From Bacteroidota bacterium (GTDB lineage Bacteria; Bacteroidota; Bacteroidia; Chitinophagales; Chitinophagaceae), in assembly GCA_016711825.1 (NCBI GenBank), contig JADJSG010000006.1:744001-808000 (forward strand): DNA of 64,000 nucleotides. The letters run 5' to 3'. The number at the start of each line of letters is the position of its first letter. The stretch's first letter is position 1. Below, piece after piece: positions 1 to 8,767 of the stretch. A program made the position numbers and the translations under genes. The notes beneath the pieces were generated by a model that was not told the origin of the DNA, made no database searches, and worked only from the letters and a program-made list of their open reading frames with translations.

Positions 1-51
1 AGCATGATCTTGTTTATAATTCAATAAAAGATTTTTAAGACCCTACGTAAT

Positions 52-84
52 AAAAAATGACCGCTATTTGCGGTCATTTTTTTA
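52..84 (-). terminator. Rho-independent terminator of the first T9SS gene
   Basis: Stem TGACCGC/GCGGTCA with a 5-nt loop, flanked by A and T runs so it could work in both directions. It lies directly after the stop of the minus-strand gene. The same stem recurs at 2275-2306. Confidence 0.85.
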
Positions 85-102
85 TAAATTTAATGAAAGG
101 TA

Positions 103-1998
103 TTAATGACTTACAATAACTTTTTTGGTAAGATTCCCTACATCTGATTTCAACGTCAAATGATAAATACCATTGGGTAATTCAGCAACCTGAATCACAT
201 CATTGATTTTATCAGATTTTGCAAATCTTTTGGTATAGATGTTTCTTCCAAATAAATCCGTAAGTACCATTTCTATATCAGAATCAACGGTACCTGTATA
301 AGCTACATTGATTTGATTACTTGAAGGATTTGGAGAAATGATGATGGCACCTGCATCAGTAAAATCATTGATTTGATTTACCACACCATATCTTAAATTG
401 ATATTGTCGATATACAAATTATTACCATAACCACTTTTGCCAACAAATTTAACCAATACATCAGCTTGTCCGATTAAGCTATTTAAACTGATAGAATATC
501 CTTTCCATTGTGCAGCTGTTGGTGTAAAAGCAGATGCAGAAGCAGGGGCTGTAGCAAGATTCACACCACTGCTTTCCCAAATTGTTTGCCATGAAGTACC
601 ACAATTTGTAGAAGCTAATATTTGAAGGGTATCATACAAACTATTACCTCCAGATGTATAATAGGTATATGCACCATAAAAATCTAACGAAGCGGCTGTT
701 TGACCAGCAAGATTAATATTTGATTTTGGTAAATAAAGGTCTAAAGCACCAGAAGTGATTTCATAAAATTCTGATTCAGCAGAACCACTTCCTCCACCTT
801 GAGAAGCACCGGCTCTTTTCCAAATTTCTGAACCTACAGATGCTATAGTACCAAATCCAGCAGGCGGAAAATTAACAGAAGAAAAATCTTGGGTTAAAGG
901 TATCGCTACTGCCGTAGGATAGGTAATAAAATTTTTCCTGATAGGGCTTGCTTGATTTGTCAAGGCAGCAATCGCATTGGGAGATGATAAATAACAACTG
1001 TAGAAATGACTTCCGTTGCTTAAACCAGTAAGTGCAGGTAAAGTTGCATTCGCTGTAGAGCCAGGTGTTAAACTTCCACTCCAATTTTGGGTTTGATAAG
1101 CTGCTCCATCTAAACTATAATTGATAACACATGATGTTAAAGTAACTGAACCTTGGTTTTCAATAGAAATAGAAGGGTTTGCATTGTTTACACAACTAAC
1201 ATTTTGAATACCTGTAATGGTCAAATCAGATGCATAGGGTGGTTTGCTAAAGGCTGCCTGATGAACTACTTTACTCGTTGCATCTTGTACAAATGCAACA
1301 ACACCCAATTGTGTTTTAGCATATACATAAGCAGGAACCGCGATTGTCCATGTAAAGTTAACTACCTGACCAGGAGTCATATTTGCCAGGGTAGTACCAT
1401 TGGCATCTGGATGCATCTTTCTCATTACATGTTCAAATTTAGCTTCGCCATTTGTACCAGGAGCTGCTGGAAACGTAATTAAACTTTCATTTAAAGCCAG
1501 ATGAAGTTTTAAATTTCCTGACATCGCCTGTGAAGCTGTAATGGTTAAATTAACGATCACAGAATCTGTAGCAGCATTGAAACTGTGGGTTAAGTTCATC
1601 GAAATGGGTGATGGTATTGCATACTCGTTGTCAATTTGCAATTGAGTCAATGCTGCAGGAGCACCTGCATAAGCATTTGGTGTAGCTGGCATTTTACTGG
1701 TATCACCATCCATCACACCCATAGGTACGCCGGTAACTCCATAAACAGATACGCGGGTGGCTACATCTGTTGGGTTTGCAGCATTCATAGGATCTGTACC
1801 TGGCCATGAGGTTTGGTATTTAAGCGGTATCACCTTAGTTGCATTTTGCGCTAATAAAGCATTAAAAGCGGGGTTTTGCGCTGCACAAGGGGGGCAACTA
1901 GCATTTGTAAATTCTTCGATGAGAACCATACGTTGCACTTGTGCGTTTGCAGTAAGCAGGGTGCCTGCTGCAAAAAAAGAAAGTAGCATTTTTTTCAT
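103..1998 (-). CDS. Omp28-like T9SS cargo protein with type A sorting domain
   Basis: A 631-residue secreted protein. It has a signal peptide ending near residue 20 (ANAQ) and then a thioredoxin-like Omp28 start, EEFTNASCPPCAAQNP, with a CPPC pair near residues 35-38. A middle region with Ig-like and jelly-roll character (about 260-540) follows, and the last 80 residues form a type A sorting domain (ISPNPSSNQINV, then GIYHLTLKSDVGNLTKKVIVSH). Such proteins are exported by Sec, moved over the outer membrane by the type IX system and anchored or released. The CxxC suggests a redox fold, but no substrate can be assigned. It is paralogous at both ends to the next gene (2328-4064), with near-identical leader and terminator. 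Confidence 0.85.
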   Translation of the reverse strand: MKKMLLSFFAAGTLLTANAQVQRMVLIEEFTNASCPPCAAQNPAFNALLAQNATKVIPLKYQTSWPGTDPMNAANPTDVATRVSVYGVTGVPMGVMDGDTSKMPATPNAYAGAPAALTQLQIDNEYAIPSPISMNLTHSFNAATDSVIVNLTITASQAMSGNLKLHLALNESLITFPAAPGTNGEAKFEHVMRKMHPDANGTTLANMTPGQVVNFTWTIAVPAYVYAKTQLGVVAFVQDATSKVVHQAAFSKPPYASDLTITGIQNVSCVNNANPSISIENQGSVTLTSCVINYSLDGAAYQTQNWSGSLTPGSTANATLPALTGLSNGSHFYSCYLSSPNAIAALTNQASPIRKNFITYPTAVAIPLTQDFSSVNFPPAGFGTIASVGSEIWKRAGASQGGGSGSAESEFYEITSGALDLYLPKSNINLAGQTAASLDFYGAYTYYTSGGNSLYDTLQILASTNCGTSWQTIWESSGVNLATAPASASAFTPTAAQWKGYSISLNSLIGQADVLVKFVGKSGYGNNLYIDNINLRYGVVNQINDFTDAGAIIISPNPSSNQINVAYTGTVDSDIEMVLTDLFGRNIYTKRFAKSDKINDVIQVAELPNGIYHLTLKSDVGNLTKKVIVSH

Positions 1999-2019
1999 TG
2001 TAGTATTTTTATTGAATCA

Positions 2020-2027
2020 CAAATATA
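2020..2027 (-). promoter_or_regulatory. Bacteroidota -7 element TATATTTG
   Basis: On the minus strand TATATTTG matches the TAnnTTTG consensus and lies 21 nt before the ATG at 1998. No clear -33 TTTG is seen at the expected spacing. Confidence 0.5.
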
Positions 2028-2274
2028 CATATTTTAGTTTGGGTATTTCATTAAATACCAATGTGTTATATCTGAAAAAATTTAAGTTGGTCCAATTATT
2101 ATTCGTATAAATGCTATAGGTGTAGATTACTCAGATATTTTCAAACTACTTATTAAATACAATTGGAATAAGACGATATTGATGTACCGTTAAACAATAT
2201 ATCTATCGGCATTAATACCGTAAGCATTATAAATTTTGGCATAATATAAAAACATTGGAATGTGCTTATCATAA
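2028..2274. other. Intergenic stretch without a recognisable feature
   Basis: AT-rich spacer between the promoter region of the first T9SS gene and the terminator of the second. I see no open reading frame of note, repeat or RNA gene. Confidence 0.5.
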
Positions 2275-2306
2275 AAAAAATGACCGCTAAATGCGGTCAT
2301 TTTTTA
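2275..2306 (-). terminator. Rho-independent terminator of the second T9SS gene
   Basis: Stem TGACCGC/GCGGTCA (loop TAAAT) between A and T runs, 20 nt after the stop of the minus-strand gene at 2328. The stem is identical to the one at 52-84. Confidence 0.85.
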
Positions 2307-2327
2307 AAAGCATTAAATAGTTACTGA

Positions 2328-4064
2328 CTAATCAGCCTTTACAAATGATTTCACTGCAAATTTACCTTCTTGGGCAATTTTTACAAAGTATGATCCATTT
2401 GCAAGTTTGCTGATATTTAATTGTACATCACCAGAAATGTTTTTAAACTCATTTGTGATGATTACATTTCCTAACATATCTACCACTTGCACGGTTGCAT
2501 TACTTACTAAGCCATTAATATTTAAAAATTGGCTTGATGGGTTTGGATAAACAGTAACGATTTCGTTAAATTGTTGATCAGACAAACCAGCTGGTGTAGA
2601 AGCGGAGATTTTAACATTATCTACAAACATAGCACTTCCTTGATTTGCTGTGGTAGCAGTACCTCTGATACCTACTAACAAATTTTGGTTTGATTTGTAT
2701 GAATTTAAATTAATGCTGTAATGACTCCAATCAGATGCCATATTTGGAATAAAGATATTTGAAGCTGCAGTTGCAGGATACAATGCTTGATCGTTATTTA
2801 AAGCTGCACCTGATTTATTCCATACAGATGTCCATGTTGCACCACAATCTGTAGAAACAATCACTTCACATTTATCATTCGTAGTAGCAGATTTATTTGC
2901 ATGTGCGCAGTCAAAGTCAAAAGTTAAATATGGATTTCCACTAAAATTAACATTCGATACAATAGCAGTTAAAGGATTACTAGGACCACCTGTAATATCT
3001 AACAAATCAAATAATAAAGCTTGTGAAGGAGTTCCAAAAGGACCTACTACTTGAGCGATACCATTTACACCACCAGCAAAGGTGAATATATAATCCGTTG
3101 AAAGAGCATTCGGTGTTGTCCAGTTAGCAGGTAAATTTGCGTTGGTAAAAGGTTCAGCATAATCGGTTGTTTTGGCATTGCCATTTGAATAAACTTTCCA
3201 ATTAAGATTCTTAGTATTGTTTGTGGCATTAATATCTCCAGCAGCAACTATTTCCCAGCTATATCCATTATAACCTGTGCCATTGTTATGGGCAAAAGAA
3301 GGAACATTTACAGTACCTACTGCATTGCCAGCAACATTGCCTGACCAGGGATAAGTATTTACAGTAGTACCATTGTACTTAACATTAATCGTAGCACTTG
3401 TTAAAGGAGTAGTACTAAAATTTACAAATTTAAATGTTGGTGCTATAGCAGTTCCGCACATATAACTAGGATCTGGATAAGGTACCGTTGCTTTTACATC
3501 TACAGAAGCATTGGCAGCTCCTACAGGACAGGTAGACCCTGCTGTATATAAAGCAGCAGCAGACAATTGACCAACTTCAGTTATAATTTTATCTTGACAA
3601 ATCATATAAATAGTTGGAAAATAACCAATATTATAATCTGCGTCAAAAGTAGTGCCTGCTTGTAAATCAATGATTGGATGTTGCACACCAGTTACCCAAT
3701 CGCCTTGGCTATTAGGACCAGCAGCTATCAAATCAGCATTTGTTGTGGTTAAATCTCCTTCGATAAAAAGCACTATGCAATCATTTGTAGAATTAGCCAA
3801 AACACCTGGTTGACCAATTGGTCCGTGTTGTGCCCATAAATCATCTAATGCATGTGTATTGTGAAAATTCCAGCAAGGTCCGCACCATGTTGCAGATACA
3901 TCAATATAAACTCTCTTACCTGCCGCTAGGTAATTATAGAGATTATGCGGTGTACCATTAATATCTGTTAAAGTAAAATCTGGAGCAATCACTCCATCTG
4001 GTAGTTGTGCATTCGCTGTTGAGAAACTCACCAGTGCCAACAAAGAAAGTAGCATTTTTTTCAT
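2328..4064 (-). CDS. Thioredoxin-fold T9SS cargo protein with type A sorting domain
   Basis: A 578-residue exported protein. I start at the ATG at 4064 because it gives a signal peptide (MKKMLLSLLALVSF...ANAQ); the 22 codons upstream in frame are leader. Residues about 20-180 form a TlpA/redoxin-like thioredoxin domain with the motif WCGPCWNFH, the usual CxxC dithiol site. A jelly-roll-like region follows, and the C-terminus is a type A sorting domain (VTVYPNPSSQFLNI ... GSYFVKIAQEGKFAVKSFVKAD). Likely an outer-surface or secreted redox protein; the substrate is unknown. Leader, signal peptide and terminator closely resemble those of the neighbouring gene, which suggests a local duplication. 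Confidence 0.88.
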   Translation of the reverse strand: MKKMLLSLLALVSFSTANAQLPDGVIAPDFTLTDINGTPHNLYNYLAAGKRVYIDVSATWCGPCWNFHNTHALDDLWAQHGPIGQPGVLANSTNDCIVLFIEGDLTTTNADLIAAGPNSQGDWVTGVQHPIIDLQAGTTFDADYNIGYFPTIYMICQDKIITEVGQLSAAALYTAGSTCPVGAANASVDVKATVPYPDPSYMCGTAIAPTFKFVNFSTTPLTSATINVKYNGTTVNTYPWSGNVAGNAVGTVNVPSFAHNNGTGYNGYSWEIVAAGDINATNNTKNLNWKVYSNGNAKTTDYAEPFTNANLPANWTTPNALSTDYIFTFAGGVNGIAQVVGPFGTPSQALLFDLLDITGGPSNPLTAIVSNVNFSGNPYLTFDFDCAHANKSATTNDKCEVIVSTDCGATWTSVWNKSGAALNNDQALYPATAASNIFIPNMASDWSHYSINLNSYKSNQNLLVGIRGTATTANQGSAMFVDNVKISASTPAGLSDQQFNEIVTVYPNPSSQFLNINGLVSNATVQVVDMLGNVIITNEFKNISGDVQLNISKLANGSYFVKIAQEGKFAVKSFVKAD

Positions 4065-4089
4065 TATGAATTTATTATTTTTTGAATCA

Positions 4090-4097
4090 CAAATATA
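4090..4097 (-). promoter_or_regulatory. Bacteroidota -7 element TATATTTG
   Basis: TATATTTG on the minus strand, 25 nt before the ATG at 4064, followed by GTGATTCAA as at the neighbouring T9SS gene. Confidence 0.5.
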
Positions 4098-4189
4098 ATC
4101 AACTAAAACATTATTTAAAAATTTTAACAAAATAATGATTCATATATTACAATAATTCGTAAATTGCATTCAATTAAACTTTTAGAAGC

Positions 4190-4885
4190 ATGAAAAAATT
4201 AATTTTACTTGGGTTATTTATCAGTTTTACGGCAAGTACTTTTGCCCAGATTACCCTTTGGAAAGACACTGTGGAAGTCATTAATCTCAACAAACCACAA
4301 AGCAATTTACCTTTATTTGATACCTTATATAATAATACCAATGCCCCTATCACCATTACCTGGAATAAATTGAGTGATAACTTATTATCAGGATGGACAG
4401 GAACCGGCATTTGTCAGGATGGCACTTGCTTTAGCTATGATAACACACCCCATAACTTCACAATTCCTGCTAATGGAAAAGGTGAAATAGATGTATTGAT
4501 GAGTATCGCTGCCAATGCAACCAATGGTTGTAGCTATGTGACGGTTGAATTCTCTGAACCAGGTGTTATTGGTAAGAAAAATATTGTGTACAAATTTTGT
4601 ACAAACATGACTGCTTCTACCAAAGACTTTACAAATAATAATGTGGTGACAATTTTCCCTAACCCTGCAAGCAATTTTATCAATTTAAATATTTTAGACA
4701 ATAAAGTTTCAAATATTGATGTGGTAAACATTATAGGTAAAAAAATAGCTCATTTTGAAATTGATGCATCTACACCTAACCCTATGAGAATTCCATTAGA
4801 CAATATCGCTAAAGGTATTTACTTAATGCAATTTTCTGATAACAACGGTAAATTAATGGGTGTTAAAAGAGTGACAAAACAATAG
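4190..4885 (+). CDS. Small secreted protein with T9SS type A sorting domain
   Basis: A 231-residue exported protein with a signal peptide (residues 1-19, ending STFAQ). A single beta-sandwich-like region follows (about 20-140) containing a cysteine-bearing segment TGICQDGTCFSYDN. The C-terminal sorting domain (about 150-231) begins VTIFPNPASNFINL and ends with GIYLMQFSDNNGKLMGVKRVTKQ. The passenger region looks like a DUF1573/Ig-type fold but I do not recognise a named family, so no function is assigned. It is a single-gene unit divergent from 2328-4064 and ends in its own terminator. Confidence 0.82.
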   Translation: MKKLILLGLFISFTASTFAQITLWKDTVEVINLNKPQSNLPLFDTLYNNTNAPITITWNKLSDNLLSGWTGTGICQDGTCFSYDNTPHNFTIPANGKGEIDVLMSIAANATNGCSYVTVEFSEPGVIGKKNIVYKFCTNMTASTKDFTNNNVVTIFPNPASNFINLNILDNKVSNIDVVNIIGKKIAHFEIDASTPNPMRIPLDNIAKGIYLMQFSDNNGKLMGVKRVTKQ

Positions 4886-4910
4886 TTCCCCATTTATAAA
4901 AATATATTTA

Positions 4911-4943
4911 AAAATGACTTTCTTTGTGAAAGTCATTTTTTTT
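4911..4943 (+). terminator. Rho-independent terminator
   Basis: AAAATGACTTTC and GAAAGTCATTTT form a 12-bp stem with a 5-nt loop and a following T run, 26 nt after the stop of the T9SS gene. Confidence 0.85.
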
Positions 4944-4967
4944 AATTTAAAATTCAACATACACACT

Positions 4968-5735
4968 ATGAAAATTGTATCGTATAACCTCAACGGCATA
5001 CGTTCAGCCATTAGCAAAGGCCTTCTCGACTGGATCAAAGAAGATAATGCAGATATATACTGCTTTCAGGAAACCAAAGCACATGAAATTGATATCGATA
5101 AAGCCGCTTTTGAAAAATTAGGGTACAATACCTATTTTTTTTCAGCCCAAAAAAAAGGATATAGTGGTGTAGGTGTAATATCGAAACATAAGCCTTTAGA
5201 CGTCATATACGGCTGTGGTATGGAACAAGCCGACTTTGAAGGACGTGTGATACAACTCACTTTTGAACATTTTCATTTAATCAATACCTATTTTCCAAGT
5301 GGTAGTAGTGGCGATGAACGACAAGCTTATAAAATGCGTTTTTTAAATGATTATATTGATTTTATACAAGATACATTTAAAAACAAACACACAAAACTCA
5401 TCATAGCTGGCGACTATAATATTTGTCACCAAGCCATCGACATTCATGACCCAAAAGGTAACAAAGATTCAAGTGGTTTTTTACCTGAAGAACGTGCATG
5501 GATGGATACTTTTTTTGCTTGCGATATGATAGATAGTTTCAGAACTATCAATACTAACCCACATCAGTATAGCTGGTGGAGCTTTAGGGCCAATGCACGA
5601 AACAATAATAAAGGTTGGCGTATAGACTATATCAATGTTTCAAAAACATTAAAAGATCAAATTGCAGATGCAGCCATATTGCCTGATATCAAACATTCTG
5701 ATCATTGTCCGGTTATGTTAACCTTAAAACTGTAA
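4968..5735 (+). CDS. xth: Exodeoxyribonuclease III (AP endonuclease)
   Basis: A 255-residue ExoIII/APE1-family enzyme that cleaves DNA at abasic sites and removes 3' blocking groups in base excision repair. The start MKIVSYNLNGIRSAI is the conserved N-terminus with the Asn ligand; the longer in-frame start at 4914 lies inside the upstream terminator and is rejected. Other signature blocks are CFQETKA (metal-binding Glu near 35), AGDYNICHQAIDI (catalytic Asp and Asn), GWRIDYINVS, and the C-terminal SDHCPV with the catalytic Asp-His. Length fits the family. It appears to be a single-gene unit and is cytoplasmic. Confidence 0.96.
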   Translation: MKIVSYNLNGIRSAISKGLLDWIKEDNADIYCFQETKAHEIDIDKAAFEKLGYNTYFFSAQKKGYSGVGVISKHKPLDVIYGCGMEQADFEGRVIQLTFEHFHLINTYFPSGSSGDERQAYKMRFLNDYIDFIQDTFKNKHTKLIIAGDYNICHQAIDIHDPKGNKDSSGFLPEERAWMDTFFACDMIDSFRTINTNPHQYSWWSFRANARNNNKGWRIDYINVSKTLKDQIADAAILPDIKHSDHCPVMLTLKL

Positions 5736-5743
5736 AAGATTAA

Positions 5744-6481
5744 TTAATCGGCACTCTTAAACTTAAACGCATCTTGTGCATTGATCAACATGGCGTTAAT
5801 CCAGGGTTTATCTGACACTAATGTACTGTGATGAATATTGCCAGCATTAAAATCAATAGCAGGCGAATCATACATACTGTTGAGATCAAACTCAATATTC
5901 AATGTTTTATCAACACCTGAAACAGTCATATTGATAGGTACATTAATCGTAGAAAAAGCTAAGTCAGTACCTAAATGAAACTGTAAATCGGTGGTATCAC
6001 CAATTGTATTAATAAATTTACCTTCATGCTTCATAAATAAATAACCCGTACTCCATGTCCAAATCATATTATACATAGGATCGAGGTCTCCATCTTGCGC
6101 ACCAGTATGATTGCGTGCCGAATCAATGCCTAAATTAAAACGCATCGATTTGTAAACTGCATTGGGTAATACACCTGCATTGATAGTAGAAAAGTTAGCT
6201 GCATCAAAAGCATCTATCAAATCGTAATTATTTAATTTAAATTCCACATTATCATCGGTTGTTAATACCACACTCGTTACATAATATTTTAATAAACTGA
6301 TTGAATAAATATTGCCCGAAGCATTGGTATAATTATACTTGCCATACTCAACAGGCTGCCCTGCTACTGTATTATGAAATTTGATGGTAACAGCAGCACT
6401 TTCAGGAACTGTATTATTAGAATTTTTTTTGCATGAAACCGCAAAAAGCAACATAATGGCTAAAAAAACTACATTTTTCAT
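5744..6481 (-). CDS. MbnP-like lipoprotein
   Basis: A 245-residue lipoprotein with a signal peptide and a lipobox ending at Cys17 (LLFAVSCKK). The body matches the MbnP pattern: VTIKFHNTVAGQPVEYGKYNYTN, then ISLLKYYVTSVVL, a central MIWTWSTGYLFMKHEGKF block and a C-terminal beta-rich part. MbnP proteins are the partners of MbnH di-haem enzymes in copper-linked systems, but Bacteroidota carry many copies without an evident metal role. No MbnH is next to it here. Anchoring in the periplasm or outer membrane is inferred. It converges on xth with an 8-bp gap. Confidence 0.78.
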   Translation of the reverse strand: MKNVVFLAIMLLFAVSCKKNSNNTVPESAAVTIKFHNTVAGQPVEYGKYNYTNASGNIYSISLLKYYVTSVVLTTDDNVEFKLNNYDLIDAFDAANFSTINAGVLPNAVYKSMRFNLGIDSARNHTGAQDGDLDPMYNMIWTWSTGYLFMKHEGKFINTIGDTTDLQFHLGTDLAFSTINVPINMTVSGVDKTLNIEFDLNSMYDSPAIDFNAGNIHHSTLVSDKPWINAMLINAQDAFKFKSAD

Positions 6482-6499
6482 TTTGAATTAATTTATAAC

Positions 6500-6507
6500 C
6501 AAAGTTA
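6500..6507 (-). promoter_or_regulatory. Bacteroidota -7 element TAACTTTG
   Basis: TAACTTTG on the minus strand, 18 nt before the ATG at 6481; fits TAnnTTTG. Confidence 0.45.
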
Positions 6508-6530
6508 CGAGTAAAAATTGAAATAATCCG

Positions 6531-7184
6531 TTATTTGACCGTAAAAGCATATTGAATCATATTGGCACCCATACGTAACGCCAATTGTCTTTTCTCCTCA
6601 GGGTCTTTATGAACTTCAGGGTCTTCCCAGCCATCATTTAAATCGGTTTCAAAAGTATAAAAGCAAACCAACCTTCCCTGATAAATTAAACCAAAGCCTT
6701 TAGGTGGCTTATTATCATGCTCATGAATTTTGGGGAGACCATTGGCAAAGTCAAACTTCTGATGATAAATAGGATGTGAAAAAGGTAATTCTACAAAATC
6801 AAGTTCGGGAAATACTTTTTTCATAGCTGGTCTGATATACTTGTCAAGTCCGTAATTATCATCTACATGTAAAAAGCCACCCGCTATTAAGTAATTTCTT
6901 AAATTTTGGGTTTCAGCGTCATTAAACATAATACGTCCATGACCCGTAGCAAACACAATTGGATAATTGAGCAGCTCTCTGCTTCCCACTTCCACCTGAC
7001 CTTCCTGCAAATCAAATTGGGTATTTAATTGTTGATTTGAAAAACGAGCTAAATTTTTTAAGGCAGTAGGATTAGCATACCAATCACCCCCACCTCCATA
7101 CACCAATAACCCTAACTTCAATTTTTGGGCTTGTGAAGTTTGAAGTATAAAAAGCAAAACAAAAAGTGTTATTATTTTTTTCAT
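6531..7184 (-). CDS. Exported DUF4159 domain protein
   Basis: A 217-residue protein with a signal peptide (MKKIITLFVLLFILQTSQAQ). The body is a DUF4159 domain, a Rossmann-like fold related to class I glutamine amidotransferases: LKLGLLVYGGGGDWYANPTAL at the start, VFATGHG near residue 75, GGFLHVDDNYGLDKYIRP near 110, and a C-terminal RQLALRMGANMIQYAF. The catalytic cysteine of true amidotransferases is not evident, so a structural or binding role is as likely as an enzymatic one. Its ATG overlaps the rsmE stop by 4 bp, implying translational coupling. Confidence 0.83.
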   Translation of the reverse strand: MKKIITLFVLLFILQTSQAQKLKLGLLVYGGGGDWYANPTALKNLARFSNQQLNTQFDLQEGQVEVGSRELLNYPIVFATGHGRIMFNDAETQNLRNYLIAGGFLHVDDNYGLDKYIRPAMKKVFPELDFVELPFSHPIYHQKFDFANGLPKIHEHDNKPPKGFGLIYQGRLVCFYTFETDLNDGWEDPEVHKDPEEKRQLALRMGANMIQYAFTVK

Positions 7185-7885
7185 TGTATGGCATTAAAAA
7201 GTGTACAAACGTATAATCCTGCAGTTTCTGTTCTAAGTCTATTGCTCCCTAATTGTATCACATCGCAGTGATGTTGTTTGCACAAATGTACTTCATCGGC
7301 TGTGAAATCACCTTCTGGCCCTATTAAAAATAGGGTATCCTCCTCTTTTTTCATTAAAGTAAGCAAGGGAAATTTCTCAAATTCATTGCCACAATAAGCA
7401 ATATAATTTTGCGCCGCTTTTGAAGGAAAAAGCGATGCCAATTTAGTTTCAGGATGTAAAATAGGTAAATAAGTTTGCTGAGATTGTAACATTGCAGCTA
7501 TCAGAATTTTCTCAAAGCGATCTTTTTTAAAAAAAGACTTTTCGCTTCTTTGTGTGATTAGGGGTGTGATAGATGCAATACCCAATTCGGTGATTTTTTC
7601 CAAGAGCCATTCCATTCGGGCGTTATTTTTGGTAAATGCAATGGCGAGGTGTAAAGAGGGTTTCCTTATTTCCTCCATTTGTGTTTCCAGTATTTGAAGA
7701 TCGCAATGACGTTTTGAAACATTAACTAACTTAACAAGGGCTTTCTGTCCATTTCCATTGGTTATATAAATCAATTCGTTGGTTTGCATACGCAATACAT
7801 TCAACAGGTAATGCATATTGGCATCACTCAATGTAAGGTGGTGTGCATCGGTATATACTTCGTAAAAAAATGGAATATTCATCAT
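7181..7885 (-). CDS. rsmE: 16S rRNA m3U1498 methyltransferase RsmE
   Basis: A 234-residue SPOUT-class methyltransferase that uses S-adenosylmethionine to methylate N3 of U1498 in 16S rRNA. It has an N-terminal PUA-like domain (about 1-70) and a C-terminal trefoil-knot domain with the signatures ERSEKSFFKKDRF (here QRSEKSFF), FLIGPEGDFTADEV and LGSNRLRTETAGL. Length matches the family. It sits one base after the zinc peptidase gene and overlaps the DUF4159 gene by 4 bp, so the three probably share a transcript without an obvious functional link. Confidence 0.95.
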   Translation of the reverse strand: MMNIPFFYEVYTDAHHLTLSDANMHYLLNVLRMQTNELIYITNGNGQKALVKLVNVSKRHCDLQILETQMEEIRKPSLHLAIAFTKNNARMEWLLEKITELGIASITPLITQRSEKSFFKKDRFEKILIAAMLQSQQTYLPILHPETKLASLFPSKAAQNYIAYCGNEFEKFPLLTLMKKEEDTLFLIGPEGDFTADEVHLCKQHHCDVIQLGSNRLRTETAGLYVCTLFNAIQ

Positions 7886-8731
7886 TTACAACAATTCCTT
7901 AAACGTATTACCTTGATTGAGATCGCCGGTGGTATAGCCCTTTTTAAACCAGTACATGCGTTGAGCAGAAGTACCATGGGTAAAGGCATCTGGTACTACA
8001 TAACCCTGGGCTTGTTGTTGTAAATGATCGTCACCTACAGCATTTGCGGCGCTAAGTGCTTCTTCAATATCTCCATCTTCTAAAGCGTTTTGATTATAAT
8101 GCGCCCATACTCCGGCAAGGAAATCGGCTTGTAACTCCAAGGCCACTGAAAGTCGGTTTGCTTCTTTTTCACTGCTATTTTCCTGGCGTTGCCTCATTTT
8201 GGCTGTAGTACCTAATAAATGTTGTATATGATGACCCACTTCATGCGATATCACATAAGCAAAGGCAAAATCGCCATGAGCACCCAGTTTATTGGTTAAT
8301 TCATTAAAAAAATTAAGGGAGAGATAAATTTTTTGGTCTGCAGGGCAATAAAAAGGACCAGTTTGTGCATTAGCCATGCCACAAGGTGATTCCGTTTGTT
8401 GGCTAAAAATCACCATGGTTGGTTTTTCATATTGAAGTTGATTTTCGGCAAAAAGTTTTGTCCAAATGGTTTCATTATCTGCTAAGGTTACGGCCGCAAA
8501 TGATTTTAAATTTTTTTCTTCTTGTGTTTCATGATATGGTTCGCTTGTAGTGGCAGCTGGCACATTTGAATTGGCAAAATCACTGATCAGTTTTTGTGGA
8601 TCTCCCCCCATTAATAAACCAATGATAAGCATAATAATTGCTAAGCCTCCGCCACCAGCGGCTATATTTCTGCCACTCATGCCTCTTCTATCTTCTATAT
8701 TTTCACTTTCTTTTCTACCAAGCCATTTCAT
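7886..8731 (-). CDS. YpfJ-type neutral zinc metallopeptidase
   Basis: A 281-residue membrane-anchored zinc metallopeptidase of the YpfJ family (Pfam Zn_peptidase). Features in order: a short cytoplasmic N-terminus with MSGRN, one glycine-rich transmembrane helix (about 22-43), a periplasmic linker, and a catalytic domain with FYCPADQKIYL and the zinc motif HEVGHH at residues 163-168, whose Glu is the likely catalytic base. The end carries the family segment TFTHGTSAQRMYWFKKGYTTGD (here DAFTHGTSAQRM). The physiological substrate is unknown in the family. It is the first gene of a run with rsmE and the DUF4159 gene. Confidence 0.92.
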   Translation of the reverse strand: MKWLGRKESENIEDRRGMSGRNIAAGGGGLAIIMLIIGLLMGGDPQKLISDFANSNVPAATTSEPYHETQEEKNLKSFAAVTLADNETIWTKLFAENQLQYEKPTMVIFSQQTESPCGMANAQTGPFYCPADQKIYLSLNFFNELTNKLGAHGDFAFAYVISHEVGHHIQHLLGTTAKMRQRQENSSEKEANRLSVALELQADFLAGVWAHYNQNALEDGDIEEALSAANAVGDDHLQQQAQGYVVPDAFTHGTSAQRMYWFKKGYTTGDLNQGNTFKELL

Positions 8732-8767
8732 ATTGTATATACTTTAATGTTATTAAAAAATTCTATG

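Noticed and set aside
4065..4130. N-terminal extension of the T9SS gene ending at 2328
   Set aside because: It would place a charged leader before a perfect signal peptide and overlap the promoter motif.
4914..4967. Upstream start for exonuclease III
   Set aside because: It lies inside the terminator hairpin of the preceding gene.
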